DNA of 64,000 bases, taken from Phycisphaerales bacterium (GTDB lineage: Bacteria; Planctomycetota; Phycisphaerae; Phycisphaerales; UBA1924). Of this stretch, positions 36,829 to 45,467 are shown in pieces. The stretch is taken from assembly GCA_029260295.1 (NCBI GenBank), contig JAJDDN010000002.1, positions 248,001 to 312,000 on the forward strand. Reading direction: 5' to 3'. Position 1 is the stretch's first letter, and every line of letters begins with the position of its first letter. The notes beneath the pieces were generated by a model. The model was not told the DNA's origin. It did not search any database and saw only the letters and a program-made list of their open reading frames with translations. The position numbers and the translations under genes were made by a program.

Positions 36829-37271
36829 TCACCCCCCCCCAAACCCCCATCCTCCACAGGCGTTTGCTCAGCAACCTGCCCCAGAATCGAAAACGCCCCA
36901 AGCCCCCCGCCAGTCAGCCGATCCGCAAGCTCAATCAGCACACCCGACGACGAGCCCACATCCACCGCAAGCACAATCGGCGCTTCCGGAAACTCATCTC
37001 GGATCGCAACCACCATCCCCACCACCGTCCCCATCTCCGCCTCTTCCCGATTCACAAGAAGCCCGCCATCTTCCTCAATCGCAATGGTAATCGGCTCCAC
37101 CCGTTCCGCAGGCACTCCCGACGCAAGCTCAGGGAGCTCCACATTCAAAACATCCGCCCGAACCATCATCACAATCGAAAACACAAAGAAAGTCAACAAC
37201 AAAAAAACCACATCGATCATCGGCGTGATCTCAATCCGCACATCATCGTCTTGCCGTCGCAACCGTCTCAT
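36825..37271 (-). CDS. exbD: ExbD/TolR-type proton-motor subunit
   Basis: A 148-residue protein with the ExbD pattern: a short cytoplasmic N-end (MRRLRRQDDDVRIEITPMIDV), a membrane helix bearing the key Asp (PMIDVVFLLLTFFVF) and a periplasmic domain (~50-135). ExbD works with ExbB in energising TonB or Tol systems. Overlaps of four bases with both neighbours show tight coupling to the TonB-like gene and the upstream glycosyltransferase. No ExbB gene is in this operon. Confidence 0.9.
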   Translation of the reverse strand: MRRLRRQDDDVRIEITPMIDVVFLLLTFFVFSIVMMVRADVLNVELPELASGVPAERVEPITIAIEEDGGLLVNREEAEMGTVVGMVVAIRDEFPEAPIVLAVDVGSSSGVLIELADRLTGGGLGAFSILGQVAEQTPVEDGGLGGGE

Positions 37272-38503
37272 GATTCCCCCCCATCAGCCACCGGACGCAC
37301 ATACGACTTCCCGCCCCACTCCGTCGGAGTCCCGCTCTCAAGTTCCTTCGCAGCCAACCGAAAGATCCGCCCCACAAAGAACGACCCAACCGCAAACCCA
37401 GGAATCTGCCACAACGGCGCATGACTCATCCGCAGCATCAACCCAACCCCAACAACCCAAGCAATCAACCCAGCCCCGCCAACAACACCACCCCAAACCT
37501 GCGTCGCCGGATCCCCAAACACAACAGCCATCACCAAGCACAGCAACGAAACCGCAGGCATCCCCGCATTGAGCATCGGAACCCGCAACCCATACCGCCG
37601 CAGCCGCCCCGCCTCACGGTTCGCAGACTCCGTATAAATCCGCTTCCACCCACGCACAAACTCCTCCCAGCTCCCATACATCCCGCACCGCAGAATCCCA
37701 TCGGCCATCAGCAACCCACCACGCTTGTCGCGATATTTCAAAAGCAGCGCAAACGCAATATCCTCAAGCACCGCCCCTTTGACCGCCCCATGCCCACCAA
37801 TATCGTGATACGCCCCACTCTTAAACAACATAAACTGCCCGTTGGCAAACGGCCGCTGACGCTCCCCATCCATATTCACCCGCAACAACGGGTACTGCCG
37901 CGCAAGCTCAAAGGCCGTCGCAGGCTGCACCCACCGCTCAAACCAACGCTCCCCCTCCAATGTACTCAGCAAACTCAACATATCCAAGCCACGATTATTG
38001 GCAAGCGCAACAGTCGCCCGCACGCACGCCGGATCAAACCAGGTATCCGCATCACTAAACAAGTACACATCCGCCCCCCGCGCATGCGACGACCGCGTCA
38101 CCCCGCTATGAGCCGCATGCACCTTCCCCGCCCAATCTTCCGGACATTCATCAATCTCCACAATCTCGAACCGGTGGTCCCCGTCAATCGCCTCAAGCGC
38201 AACCCCCTTCGTGTCATCCGTGCACCGATCAAGCGCAAGCACCACCGTCAGCCGGTCATAATCCTGCGCCCGGAGCGATTTGATCAACCGCCCAATATTC
38301 CCCGCCTCGTTATGCGCAGGAACAACTACACACACCTTCTCCCCGGGTGGCGCCCGGTCCGCAATCCCGATCCCGTCCCTCGCAGTTGGCAGCCCCCGCC
38401 CCACCTTAACGATCGCCCCGGCAACAGCAACCCAGTACACCGCAGATCCAACTGAACCAACGATCAACACAAACATCAGAATATCGAGTGCTATATGGGG
38501 CAT
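37268..38503 (-). CDS. Membrane glycosyltransferase, family 2, HpnB-like
   Basis: A protein of 411 residues from the ATG at 38503 (MPHIALDILMFVLIVG). The frame extends to 38581, but the first ~26 residues there are poor. An N-terminal helix precedes a GT-A nucleotide-sugar domain with CVVVPAHNEAGNIGRLIKSL, the DXD-type motif SDADTWF and a catalytic region around VLEDIAFALLLK. Three membrane helices follow at the C-terminus (MPAVSLLCLVMAVVF etc.). The overall plan matches HpnB-type glycosyltransferases linked to hopanoid or membrane-lipid glycans, but the acceptor is unknown. It is the first gene of an operon with exbD and tonB. Confidence 0.8.
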   Translation of the reverse strand: MPHIALDILMFVLIVGSVGSAVYWVAVAGAIVKVGRGLPTARDGIGIADRAPPGEKVCVVVPAHNEAGNIGRLIKSLRAQDYDRLTVVLALDRCTDDTKGVALEAIDGDHRFEIVEIDECPEDWAGKVHAAHSGVTRSSHARGADVYLFSDADTWFDPACVRATVALANNRGLDMLSLLSTLEGERWFERWVQPATAFELARQYPLLRVNMDGERQRPFANGQFMLFKSGAYHDIGGHGAVKGAVLEDIAFALLLKYRDKRGGLLMADGILRCGMYGSWEEFVRGWKRIYTESANREAGRLRRYGLRVPMLNAGMPAVSLLCLVMAVVFGDPATQVWGGVVGGAGLIAWVVGVGLMLRMSHAPLWQIPGFAVGSFFVGRIFRLAAKELESGTPTEWGGKSYVRPVADGGES

Positions 38504-38737
38504 AACCGTACGCGATTCCTTCCAACTCAATCCTAGGAACCCCCAAAACCAATATCGCCCGACAACAACCCCCTCATACAACAGAACTTGTGAATCTGCA
38601 GGGGCTGCGATGATACCAGCAAACTCTCCACCCCACCCGCACCAAATCCCATTGCCGTTCAGAATCTATTTTGTACATCATAGAGGTACGGGACTCACCA
38701 ACACCGCAGGATCGCGTCAAGAAACAGGGAACACCAC

Positions 38738-39556
38738 ATGAAAGCAATACTCACACTCACCACCGCAGCCCTCGCAGCATCCACCGCCACAGCAGACATC
38801 GCCTACGGCATCGACGACACCAGCCACAGCAACTCACAACTCATCATGTGGGACACCGCCGATGGCTCGGTCACCAACCTTTCAAACGGATCGCACATAC
38901 GATACGACCTCGAAGCCTCAGGAATCAACGCATCAAACCAATGGTTCATGATCGGCGGCGGAAACGGCGTCGTTCAAGACCAAGTCTTCCAAGCAAGCAC
39001 CCTCGACGGCTCACTCACAAGCCTTGGAACCCTCCAGTTCTCAAACTCTACCAGCGGCCGCCGCGAAGTCGTCGGCGCCTCATTCAACAACCAATCAGGA
39101 CGACTCTGGATCGCACGCGAGCGAGACGGGTTCTACTCCTTCGACACCAACGACCTCAACTCGCTCACCAAAGAGTATGACCTCAACAAAAATGTAGAAG
39201 CCATGGCCTGGAACTCTGCAGGATCAATGCTCTACTTCATGGATCAAAAATCACTCTACTCATGGAACGATACCGACGGCAAGCAACTACTCGCCCGCGA
39301 CCTCTTCGATCACGGTGTCGAATCACTTGCGTTCGACATGAACGGCAACCTCCTCGCAGGAATCGATTCCGGACACGACCAGTTCTCTCTCATCAATATC
39401 AATCTTGATACACTCTCGCTTAGTGTCTTCGGCGAGTACGACGCACCCTCAGGAGACCTCGAATCCCTCGCCTTCTCACCCCTGACCATCCCCGCGCCAG
39501 GCACCATCGCACTCCTCGGAATCGGAGGCTACATCGGCCTACGCCGTCGACGCTGA
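38738..39556 (+). CDS. PEP-CTERM secreted protein
   Basis: A 272-residue exported protein with a signal peptide (MKAILTLTTAALAASTATA, cleaved near 20) and a C-terminal PEP-CTERM tail (IPAPGTIALLGIGGYIGLRRRR). The mature region contains repeated short stretches (SGRLWIARERDGFYSFDTND, SMLYFMDQKSLYSWNDTD, GNLLAGIDSGHDQFSLININ) like the blades of a small beta-propeller. No enzyme motif is visible. The ribosome site is weak. A terminator follows 20 bases downstream, so it appears to be a single-gene unit. Confidence 0.8.
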   Translation: MKAILTLTTAALAASTATADIAYGIDDTSHSNSQLIMWDTADGSVTNLSNGSHIRYDLEASGINASNQWFMIGGGNGVVQDQVFQASTLDGSLTSLGTLQFSNSTSGRREVVGASFNNQSGRLWIARERDGFYSFDTNDLNSLTKEYDLNKNVEAMAWNSAGSMLYFMDQKSLYSWNDTDGKQLLARDLFDHGVESLAFDMNGNLLAGIDSGHDQFSLININLDTLSLSVFGEYDAPSGDLESLAFSPLTIPAPGTIALLGIGGYIGLRRRR

Positions 39557-39575
39557 TCCCAAACCAACCCACACA

Positions 39576-39602
39576 AAAGCCGCAGCAATCCTGCGGCTTT
39601 TT
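39576..39602 (+). terminator. Terminator after PEP-CTERM gene
   Basis: A ten-base-pair stem (AAAGCCGCAG / CTGCGGCTTT) with a five-base loop is followed by TT. The 3' arm ends in four to five T. Confidence 0.9.
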
Positions 39603-39697
39603 CAATACCCACACAGATTCATAGACCACGACCGGCTACCATCCCCCATGGAAAGCGACCAATCAACACAATCCAGCCAAGCCGACGGGCCAATGCC

Positions 39698-40237
39698 ATG
39701 CCATTACCCGTCCTGCTCCAACTCGTCACGACCTGCGCAATCGTAATCGGCTCGCTCTGCGCCATCCTCGCATACTTCCGAGGCCTCAAATCACACCAAC
39801 AAACACTCAACGCTCAGGTCTTCCTCAACCTGACGCAGCGTCATTCATCACTCATCGACTTCCGCCGCCTAGAAGCCGACCTCCGCCTCAACGACCACTG
39901 GCAAGGCGATCTCCAGACCGCCGCCGCCATCCGTGAATACTTCGATCTCCTCGCCCACGAATACGCCCTCGTAGACCTAGGCATCCTCGACAAACGCGTC
40001 TGGAACATCTGGCAGCCAGACATCAAAAGAATCGTCAACACCCAGCTCGTCTCCGAAGTCTGGCACAGCCGCACAAGACACCTCCACCGCGCCAGCCCAG
40101 ACTTCACCCGCTACATCGACACCATCCTCGTCAACCAACGAGGCGTCTTCGCCAACGGCCACACCGGTGGAACAGTCAAAATAGCCCAATACGCCCCCCA
40201 ACCCCCTCAACCCACTCCCCAGATTTCACCCCTATAA
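39698..40237 (+). CDS. Membrane protein of unknown function, DUF4760-like
   Basis: A 179-residue protein with one N-terminal hydrophobic segment (LQLVTTCAIVIGSLCAILAYF, ~7-27) followed by a soluble helical domain. The latter (QVFLNLTQRHSSLIDFRRLEADLRLNDH...EYFDLLAHEYALVDLGILDKRVWNIW) resembles DUF4760-type proteins of unknown role. No ribosome site is clear, and several ATG codons cluster near 39692-39698. It precedes the DUF151 gene by 35 bases on the same strand. Confidence 0.55.
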   Translation: MPLPVLLQLVTTCAIVIGSLCAILAYFRGLKSHQQTLNAQVFLNLTQRHSSLIDFRRLEADLRLNDHWQGDLQTAAAIREYFDLLAHEYALVDLGILDKRVWNIWQPDIKRIVNTQLVSEVWHSRTRHLHRASPDFTRYIDTILVNQRGVFANGHTGGTVKIAQYAPQPPQPTPQISPL

Positions 40238-40272
40238 TCCCCCGCCCCCAAGCACCCCCGGAGCAATCAGCC

Positions 40273-40746
40273 ATGCTGGTCCAAATGGAACTCTCCAGAA
40301 TACTCATCCACGAACGCAAGCCCGAGCAACTGATCGAGCTCCGGGAACTCGATCCAAACCTCCAATCCCCCCGCTCCTTCCCCATCGTCATAGGCATCGT
40401 CGAAGCCGCAGCCATCGGCCGCCGACTCGAAGGCATCGAAGCCCCGCGCCCAATGACCCACGATCTATTGGGAACCATCATCGAAGGACTCGGCGCAACC
40501 CTAGAAGCCATCACCATCACCGACCTCATCGACGGCGCCTTCATCGCACAACTCTCAATCGCCCGCCCCGACGGCCACCTCGTCCACATCGACGCCCGCC
40601 CCTCCGATGCCATCGCCCTAGGCATCGCAAACAACACCCCAATCTTCGCCGACGATTCAGTCATCGAGCAAGCCTGCGTCATGATCCCACCAGACCCCCC
40701 AAGCACCGACGACTTCACCGATCCCAACGATCACCGACGCCACTAA
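40273..40746 (+). CDS. DUF151 bifunctional-nuclease family protein
   Basis: A 157-residue protein with the full DUF151 pattern: PIVIGIVEAAAIGRRLEG, a THDLLGTIIEGLGATLEAITITDL stretch, and HIDARPSDAIALGIANNTPIFA. Related proteins act as DNases/RNases in plants and have weak or no nuclease activity elsewhere, so a nuclease role is only family-based. The last ~15 residues are Pro/Asp-rich. The spacing suggests it may be co-transcribed with the gene upstream. Confidence 0.85.
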   Translation: MLVQMELSRILIHERKPEQLIELRELDPNLQSPRSFPIVIGIVEAAAIGRRLEGIEAPRPMTHDLLGTIIEGLGATLEAITITDLIDGAFIAQLSIARPDGHLVHIDARPSDAIALGIANNTPIFADDSVIEQACVMIPPDPPSTDDFTDPNDHRRH

Positions 40747-40767
40747 CCACCTCCCGACAAACCCAAA

Positions 40768-41154
40768 CTATCTTTGCGACCCACCCACCATCGGGATCTC
40801 TCTGCGCCGAGAAACCATCACATACCCAGCACACACAAAGACCACGAGCAGCATCCCAACAAGCAGACCACCGTCGTCGTTGACCACCAGACCAAGCTTG
40901 GTGAGGTGAGCAATAACCGCCCCGAACATCACACCCACCGCAAGCACCGATCCCACCCCGGCATAACTCGATAACAAAAGAATCGCCGCCCCAAGCTCAA
41001 TGATCGCGATAATGTACCGCCCGTTTGGCTCCATTTCCAGCGCCTCAAAGATCGCAATGCTGTGCTCGTGCCCGATGAACTTCATGCCCGAGGCGATAAC
41101 CAACAAAATCGCCGCGACCCCCTGAGCTATATAAGTAATCTTGCGATGCTTCAT
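40768..41154 (-). CDS. DoxX-family membrane protein
   Basis: A 128-residue protein with four hydrophobic segments (YIAQGVAAILLVIASGMKF, YIIAIIELGAAILLLSSY, VLAVGVMFGAVIAHLTKLG, LVGMLLVVFVCAGYVMV). This is the DoxX/DoxD-like fold. The gene overlaps the downstream end of the glutamate-synthase-like gene by four bases (ATGA), so the pair is coupled. DoxX-type proteins are often found with oxidoreductases; the physiological partner here is not known. Confidence 0.75.
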   Translation of the reverse strand: MKHRKITYIAQGVAAILLVIASGMKFIGHEHSIAIFEALEMEPNGRYIIAIIELGAAILLLSSYAGVGSVLAVGVMFGAVIAHLTKLGLVVNDDGGLLVGMLLVVFVCAGYVMVSRRREIPMVGGSQR

Positions 41155-42683
41155 GACGCCTCCTCATCCGACCGCTGCATAACCGTTCGGATCGGTATGT
41201 AAATATTGTCCTCGCAGAGCTGGCTCGATGTTATACTCCCCGTCGCCGCCAGCAGCTCTTTATAATCGTGGTGCAACGCCTCGATGTAGTTGGCAACCCG
41301 CACCGCCTTATCCTCAATATCAAGCCCCTGCTCAAGATTCGCCCGGTGCGTCGTAATCCCAACAGGACAAGTATTCCGGTTGCACTGGAGCGCCTGAATG
41401 CACCCCAGCGCAAGCAAGAACCCCCGCGCCGAATACGCAACATCGGCACCCAACGAAAACGCCTGCATCTGCCTCCCCGGACTAATCAGCTTCCCCGCTG
41501 CAAAGAGCACAAGCCGATCCCGAACGCCCTCCTCACGCAAAATCTGATCCACCAAAGGCAACCCCTTGAAGAGCGGCAGCCCAACATCATCCATAAAGCT
41601 CTTGGGAGCCGCCCCCGTACCACCCTCCGCCCCATCAACCGTAATAAAGTCCGGCACAGTATCCTGCCGTTTCATCTCCTTGACAAGCTCCCGGAACTCG
41701 TCACTCCGCCCAAGACAAAACTTGATCCCCGTAGGCAACCCGCCGACTTGTTGAATGCGACCAATAAACTCCACCGTCGATTCCGCATCGGTGCATTCGA
41801 TATGGTGAGCCGGAGAAACGACATCACTCCCCAGCGGCACGCCCCGCAACTCAGCGATCTCAGCAGTAATCTTCTCTTTAGGCAACAACCCCCCCTTGCC
41901 AGGCTTGGCCCCCTGCGAAAGCTTGATCTCAATCATCTTGATCTCATCCCGAGCCGCCAGCTCAGCGAGCTTGCTCTCATCGAGCCGCCCGTCCTCATGC
42001 CGCACACCAAACTTGGCCGTACCCATCTGGAAAATCAGATCGCACCCCTCCATCAAATGATACTTGGGGTACCCACCCTCACCGGTATTCATCGCCGCAC
42101 CAGCACGCTTGGCGCCACGCGCCAGCGCACGGACCGCGTTCTGCCCCAACGCCCCGTAGCTCATCGCACTAATCATGATCGGGTGCTTAATGTGATACAC
42201 AGACTCGATCCCACGCGCCTGACCCACCGCAACATCAAACGGCTGCACCGCATCCTTATCCACGGGATAAAACGAATGCCTCAGCTTCATCTCCGCATGA
42301 TCAAAATCCAGCAGCGACCCAAACGCCGAAGACGAGTCCATCCCCTTCGCCTTGTTGTACACCTCCGCCCGCTCCACCCGACTGAACGGCTTCTCCTCGG
42401 TGTCCGACGAAAAAAGATACTGCCGAAACTCAGGCCCAACACTCTCGATAATGTACCGGAACTGCGCGATCAACCCAAAGTTCGACAGCAGCGCATGCGA
42501 AGTCTGCCCATGCCGCCAGTGCAGATTGAGCAGCACGAGCATCATAAAGAAAACGGTCAGAAAATGGAAGTAAAACGAGACAAAGTACCCCGTCATCCCA
42601 GACCCCACCAGCAGCAGCACGATGCCAATATTGGTCATCCGCGAAATCTTCTCAAGGTTCACCGCGATCGCTGTTTTCATCAA
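41151..42683 (-). CDS. Membrane-anchored FMN-binding glutamate synthase-family protein
   Basis: A 510-residue protein. Two N-terminal hydrophobic helices (NIGIVLLLVGSGMTGYFV and FLTVFFMMLVLLNLHW) anchor it to the membrane. The rest is a TIM-barrel flavin domain of the GltS type: ISAMSYGALGQNAVRALARGAKRAG, DFITVDGAEGGTGAAPKSFMDDVGLP and LGCIQALQCNRNTCPVGITTH. This last Cys cluster may hold an iron-sulfur group. It is not a complete glutamate synthase (no glutaminase domain), so the natural substrate is uncertain. It is transcribed as a pair with the DoxX gene. Confidence 0.85.
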   Translation of the reverse strand: MMKTAIAVNLEKISRMTNIGIVLLLVGSGMTGYFVSFYFHFLTVFFMMLVLLNLHWRHGQTSHALLSNFGLIAQFRYIIESVGPEFRQYLFSSDTEEKPFSRVERAEVYNKAKGMDSSSAFGSLLDFDHAEMKLRHSFYPVDKDAVQPFDVAVGQARGIESVYHIKHPIMISAMSYGALGQNAVRALARGAKRAGAAMNTGEGGYPKYHLMEGCDLIFQMGTAKFGVRHEDGRLDESKLAELAARDEIKMIEIKLSQGAKPGKGGLLPKEKITAEIAELRGVPLGSDVVSPAHHIECTDAESTVEFIGRIQQVGGLPTGIKFCLGRSDEFRELVKEMKRQDTVPDFITVDGAEGGTGAAPKSFMDDVGLPLFKGLPLVDQILREEGVRDRLVLFAAGKLISPGRQMQAFSLGADVAYSARGFLLALGCIQALQCNRNTCPVGITTHRANLEQGLDIEDKAVRVANYIEALHHDYKELLAATGSITSSQLCEDNIYIPIRTVMQRSDEEAS

Positions 42684-42851
42684 CTGCCCCTATCCAATCA
42701 CACATGACACTACATCCATACCACCAACAGTGTACACGAAACCATCCCCCCCCGGCAGAATCAAAGAACCAACCCTCCACCAAGATTCAGTATTCCCATT
42801 CAAACGAGAAAGATAGATCAAAAGCCGGCGGGTGGCGTGGAGGCGGGAGGT

Positions 42852-43054
42852 GGGTGGCGTGGAGGTGTCGTCTTCGACTCCTCCACGATCTTCGATATCT
42901 GCCTGGTGCCCTCCTTCGACCGTCTTCGGCGAAGGAGGTTCTTCGTCATACGAAAATGCCCAGTCCAATTCGTGCTTCGCCGAAGACGGCGGGTGGCGTG
43001 AAGACGGGAGGCGGGTGGCGTGGAGGTGTCGTCTTCGACTCCACCACGATCTTC
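42852..43054 (+). repeat. Cluster of REP-like hairpin elements 4-6
   Basis: Elements at 42852-42893, 42905-42944 and 43013-43054 share the flanks GGGTGGC or GGTGCC and (A/T)TCTTC. Element 4 has stem CGTGGAGG/CCTCCACG, inner stem GTCG/CGAC and loop TCTT. Element 5 has CCTCCTTCG/CGAAGGAGG with an inner CCG-TCTT-CGG. Element 6 nearly repeats element 4 over ~50 bases, including the downstream ATCTTCGATATCTGC, with one stem base changed. Partial copies (GCGGGTGGCGTGGAGGCGGG) at ~42829-42850 and ~42975-43010 fill the gaps. The cluster fills the 391-base space between the GltS-like gene and the first RAYT gene. Confidence 0.85.
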
Positions 43055-43074
43055 GATATCTGCAACCCCCACAC

Positions 43075-43587
43075 TCACCCCCGATGAACACACAGAACAA
43101 CACCCTCCCGATCCCCCTCCCACCACTTCGCAGAACCCCAATGCCAATCAACCGGCCGCTCAACGAGCCCCGAACGCACCGGGTTCATATGGATATACCC
43201 AACCTTCTCATCAAACTCTGAATCGGAAACAGTATTCCGGTCGTACCCACCGCCGCGCTGCCAGAATCGATGTCCATTGGCAACAGAAATCTCCGCAAGC
43301 AATGGTGAATTGTTCTCTCGCATAGATCCGAGCACCCGCTTCGCAGACCCAGTCTTCAATGTCCGCAGAAACGGCTCAAGATCACCGGTAGCTGGCTCAC
43401 GAACAAGCATATGAACATGATTCGGCATCAACACCCACGCATAAATCAATACGCCATGCCGCTGTACTGATCGATTGAGTTGCAAAGCAAACTCGTCTTT
43501 CATCATGTCATCATCAAACAGATTAACCTGACGAAAGGTTGAAAATGTCAGAAATCGAGCATGATTTGGATCATTGATACGCTTCAC
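43075..43587 (-). CDS. REP-associated tyrosine transposase (RAYT), copy 1
   Basis: A 170-residue Y1-type single-strand DNA nuclease of the IS200/IS605-related RAYT family. The HUH motif is in MPNHVHMLV (H57, H59). The likely nucleophile is Y131 in GYIHMNPVRSGLVE. The start MKRINDPNHARFLTFSTFR is almost the same as in the second copy (47783). The gene is flanked by the hairpin repeats on both sides and is full length with no frameshift. In other bacteria RAYTs recognise such REP hairpins and are linked to their spread, usually as single-copy domesticated genes rather than active transposons. Confidence 0.9.
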   Translation of the reverse strand: MKRINDPNHARFLTFSTFRQVNLFDDDMMKDEFALQLNRSVQRHGVLIYAWVLMPNHVHMLVREPATGDLEPFLRTLKTGSAKRVLGSMRENNSPLLAEISVANGHRFWQRGGGYDRNTVSDSEFDEKVGYIHMNPVRSGLVERPVDWHWGSAKWWEGDREGVVLCVHRG

Positions 43588-43654
43588 AATACGATGGTAT
43601 CAGAAACACGACGAACTATCGCCACCCGCCCGCACACAATGACTCCCGCCATCC

Positions 43655-43743
43655 GGGTGGCATGCAGGTGCCGTCCTCGGCTCCTGCATGTCTTCCAGTC
43701 CTAAGATCGTGGAGGAGTCGAAGACGACACCTCCACGCCACCC
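43655..43743. repeat. Inverted pair of REP-like elements 7 and 8
   Basis: Element 7 (+, 43655-43695) has flanks GGGTGGC and TCTTC, stem CATGCAGG/CCTGCATG, inner stem GCCG/CGGC and loop TCCT. Element 8 (-, about 43704-43743) is the reverse complement of the type-4 element. The two face each other with about 9 bases between, the arrangement of a bacterial interspersed mosaic element. They lie between RAYT copy 1 and the SGNH-like gene. Confidence 0.85.
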
Positions 43744-43790
43744 GCCAAGTCGGAACACCCGGCGATGGTCAAGGCTTGTTCTTTTCAGTG

Positions 43791-45245
43791 TTATTTCGTA
43801 ATCCGAGGAAGCGATCTGCGACTTTGAACAAACTCCCGCACCCGGCCATCATAGCTCGCGGACTCAACTATCCTGCTCGGGTTCTGCATCTCGGTGATGA
43901 GCCGAGTGGCGAGGATTGTTGCCGAATCATGGTTAAGAGGGTGACTCCCGTATCCTTTGGTTTCTCCTGTTCCGTCCATCGTGATCCCATCAAACTCGCC
44001 GGGGCTTCTTCCGTCGTACATATCCCAGAAGGAATAATAATCCCACCCTCGTTCGAGCGCCTTGTCAAATATCCCGTCCACAACCGCCTCGGTGTATGAG
44101 GGTGATCCGGCGGAAGCCCATTCTGCGATCAGCGCGAAGGTGTGGATGGTCACGCCGGCAGTCATGGCGGCGGCGGTCCATTCATCGGCTTCAAACTCCA
44201 TCGCTTCAGCGGTGGTGCCTGTCGACGGCCGATTGAGTCCGTCTGTGATATATAGACAATCTACATCGCCAATCGCAGTTAGGATTGCCACACGCACATC
44301 ACGATGCATGCCAGCAACCCGCTCGAATGAATCAGAACCCGACTTGAATGATAAAGAATACACAAGACCGGCATCCTCTGGCACAACGCGCTCGTAGAAC
44401 ATCCCGAGGACTTGATCGCTTTCGCCTGTTTCGTCGTCAGATGCTTTGGCCTCAAGTTCATGGCCAATGTAGGGGTTACCCGTAGTGCCCGCCATCGGTG
44501 TCGCCATCGTATCGGACGATTCAATATCAAATGGTGTCGAGACCGCAACGGTTCCGGTCGCATTGCCGATTACTACATTGTGGCCTGACTTCAAATGAAG
44601 CGTACTCCCACCATTCGGATTTGCATCGCTGCCTCGAAACTCCTGCCACCGAGGGACACCCCGCATGTTTCCATCATGCAGAAAGATCATCCTGGCTTGC
44701 CACTGCGCATCAAGGTCGATCGAGGTACCGTTTGTAAACACAGTACCATTATCAAAGAGACCGACACGATAATATGGCGTGCCATCCGGGGTATTGGCGT
44801 TGTATCGAGCTTCCAACCCGTAGCCCATTTGTTTATCTTTGTGGGCTGTCCCGCTCCTGGACCACTCGGAGCCGATCGGCATCGTGTCATCAATCTCCAC
44901 CTCGGCGTCGGCCATATTATAAGCAAACACACCCGTCGACTTCTGAGATGACATATGCACCATGCGAGCATTGATGTTCGCGCCGCAAACAGTTGGCAAC
45001 ACACCCCCGATCCGGTGCTGGGCCGAAGTCCCAATAGAACTTGAGGATAAATGAGCGGTGTGCGTCCCTGTTGCGGCATCCGCCATCGACCGAGAGTTGG
45101 GTTGCACATAACTGGTTTGCCGCGGTATTGGCATCCGCTCCCCGAGATATTCCATCCATTGCTCAATCGAATGCGGTCCCAGTGCGAGGACTAGCAAGAT
45201 GGCGAGATGGCGAGATGGCGAGATGGCGAGTGTTTGCAAAATCAT
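43791..45245 (-). CDS. Secreted SGNH-hydrolase-like protein
   Basis: A protein of 484 residues from the ATG at 45245, which has an AAGGG ribosome site; the upstream ATG at 45266 has none. It begins with a hydrophobic signal-like segment that contains the eight-base repeat. The C-terminal part has DGLNRPST, resembling block III Asn of SGNH esterases, and DGTGETKGYGSHPLNHDSATILATRL, resembling block V (Asp..His). The N-terminal half looks like a beta-rich wall or glycan-binding domain (RYNANTPDGTPYYRVGLFDNG). Base composition is balanced, unlike its C-rich neighbours, suggesting transfer. The enzyme call is tentative. Confidence 0.5.
   Translation of the reverse strand: MILQTLAISPSRHLAILLVLALGPHSIEQWMEYLGERMPIPRQTSYVQPNSRSMADAATGTHTAHLSSSSIGTSAQHRIGGVLPTVCGANINARMVHMSSQKSTGVFAYNMADAEVEIDDTMPIGSEWSRSGTAHKDKQMGYGLEARYNANTPDGTPYYRVGLFDNGTVFTNGTSIDLDAQWQARMIFLHDGNMRGVPRWQEFRGSDANPNGGSTLHLKSGHNVVIGNATGTVAVSTPFDIESSDTMATPMAGTTGNPYIGHELEAKASDDETGESDQVLGMFYERVVPEDAGLVYSLSFKSGSDSFERVAGMHRDVRVAILTAIGDVDCLYITDGLNRPSTGTTAEAMEFEADEWTAAAMTAGVTIHTFALIAEWASAGSPSYTEAVVDGIFDKALERGWDYYSFWDMYDGRSPGEFDGITMDGTGETKGYGSHPLNHDSATILATRLITEMQNPSRIVESASYDGRVREFVQSRRSLPRITK
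45197..45230. repeat. Tandem octamer repeat in signal-peptide region
   Basis: Four perfect copies of AGATGGCG (45197-45228) plus AG lie within codons ~6-16 of the SGNH-like gene, which runs on the other strand. Eight is not a multiple of three, so gain or loss of one unit would shift the frame just inside the signal peptide. Confidence 0.9.
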
Positions 45246-45467
45246 ATCTATACCCTTAAGAAGCATAATTCCGACACCCGATCATTATGATGCCGATCGA
45301 TTCCGATGTCAAGGAAGAAATATTTTACACAACTTTAAGACCACCACAATTGAACTCGATCAGTTGGTCAAATAAATGTATGACGCAAGCCCAAATGGAA
45401 TCGTAAATAATTGAAACAACCGATAACCTATGACAATTCTTCCGTCTCTCTTAGATTACTCCTTGGC
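45246..45467. other. AT-rich intergenic region with a DnaA-box match
   Basis: This ~220-base gap is markedly more AT-rich than its surroundings and carries no gene. It contains TTTTACACA at 45323-45331, a match to the relaxed DnaA box TTWTNCACA. No second good box was found by eye. It lies about 1.2 kb to the left of the parS-type site and the strand-composition switch, so it is a candidate part of a replication origin. Confidence 0.35.

Noticed and set aside
37421..38455. A 344-residue open frame on the + strand
   Set aside because: It is antisense to the glycosyltransferase gene and is rich in Arg, Pro and His with no domain.
41268..42707. A 479-residue open frame on the + strand
   Set aside because: It lies exactly opposite the clearly real glutamate-synthase-like gene and has the Arg/Pro/His-rich make-up of a shadow frame.
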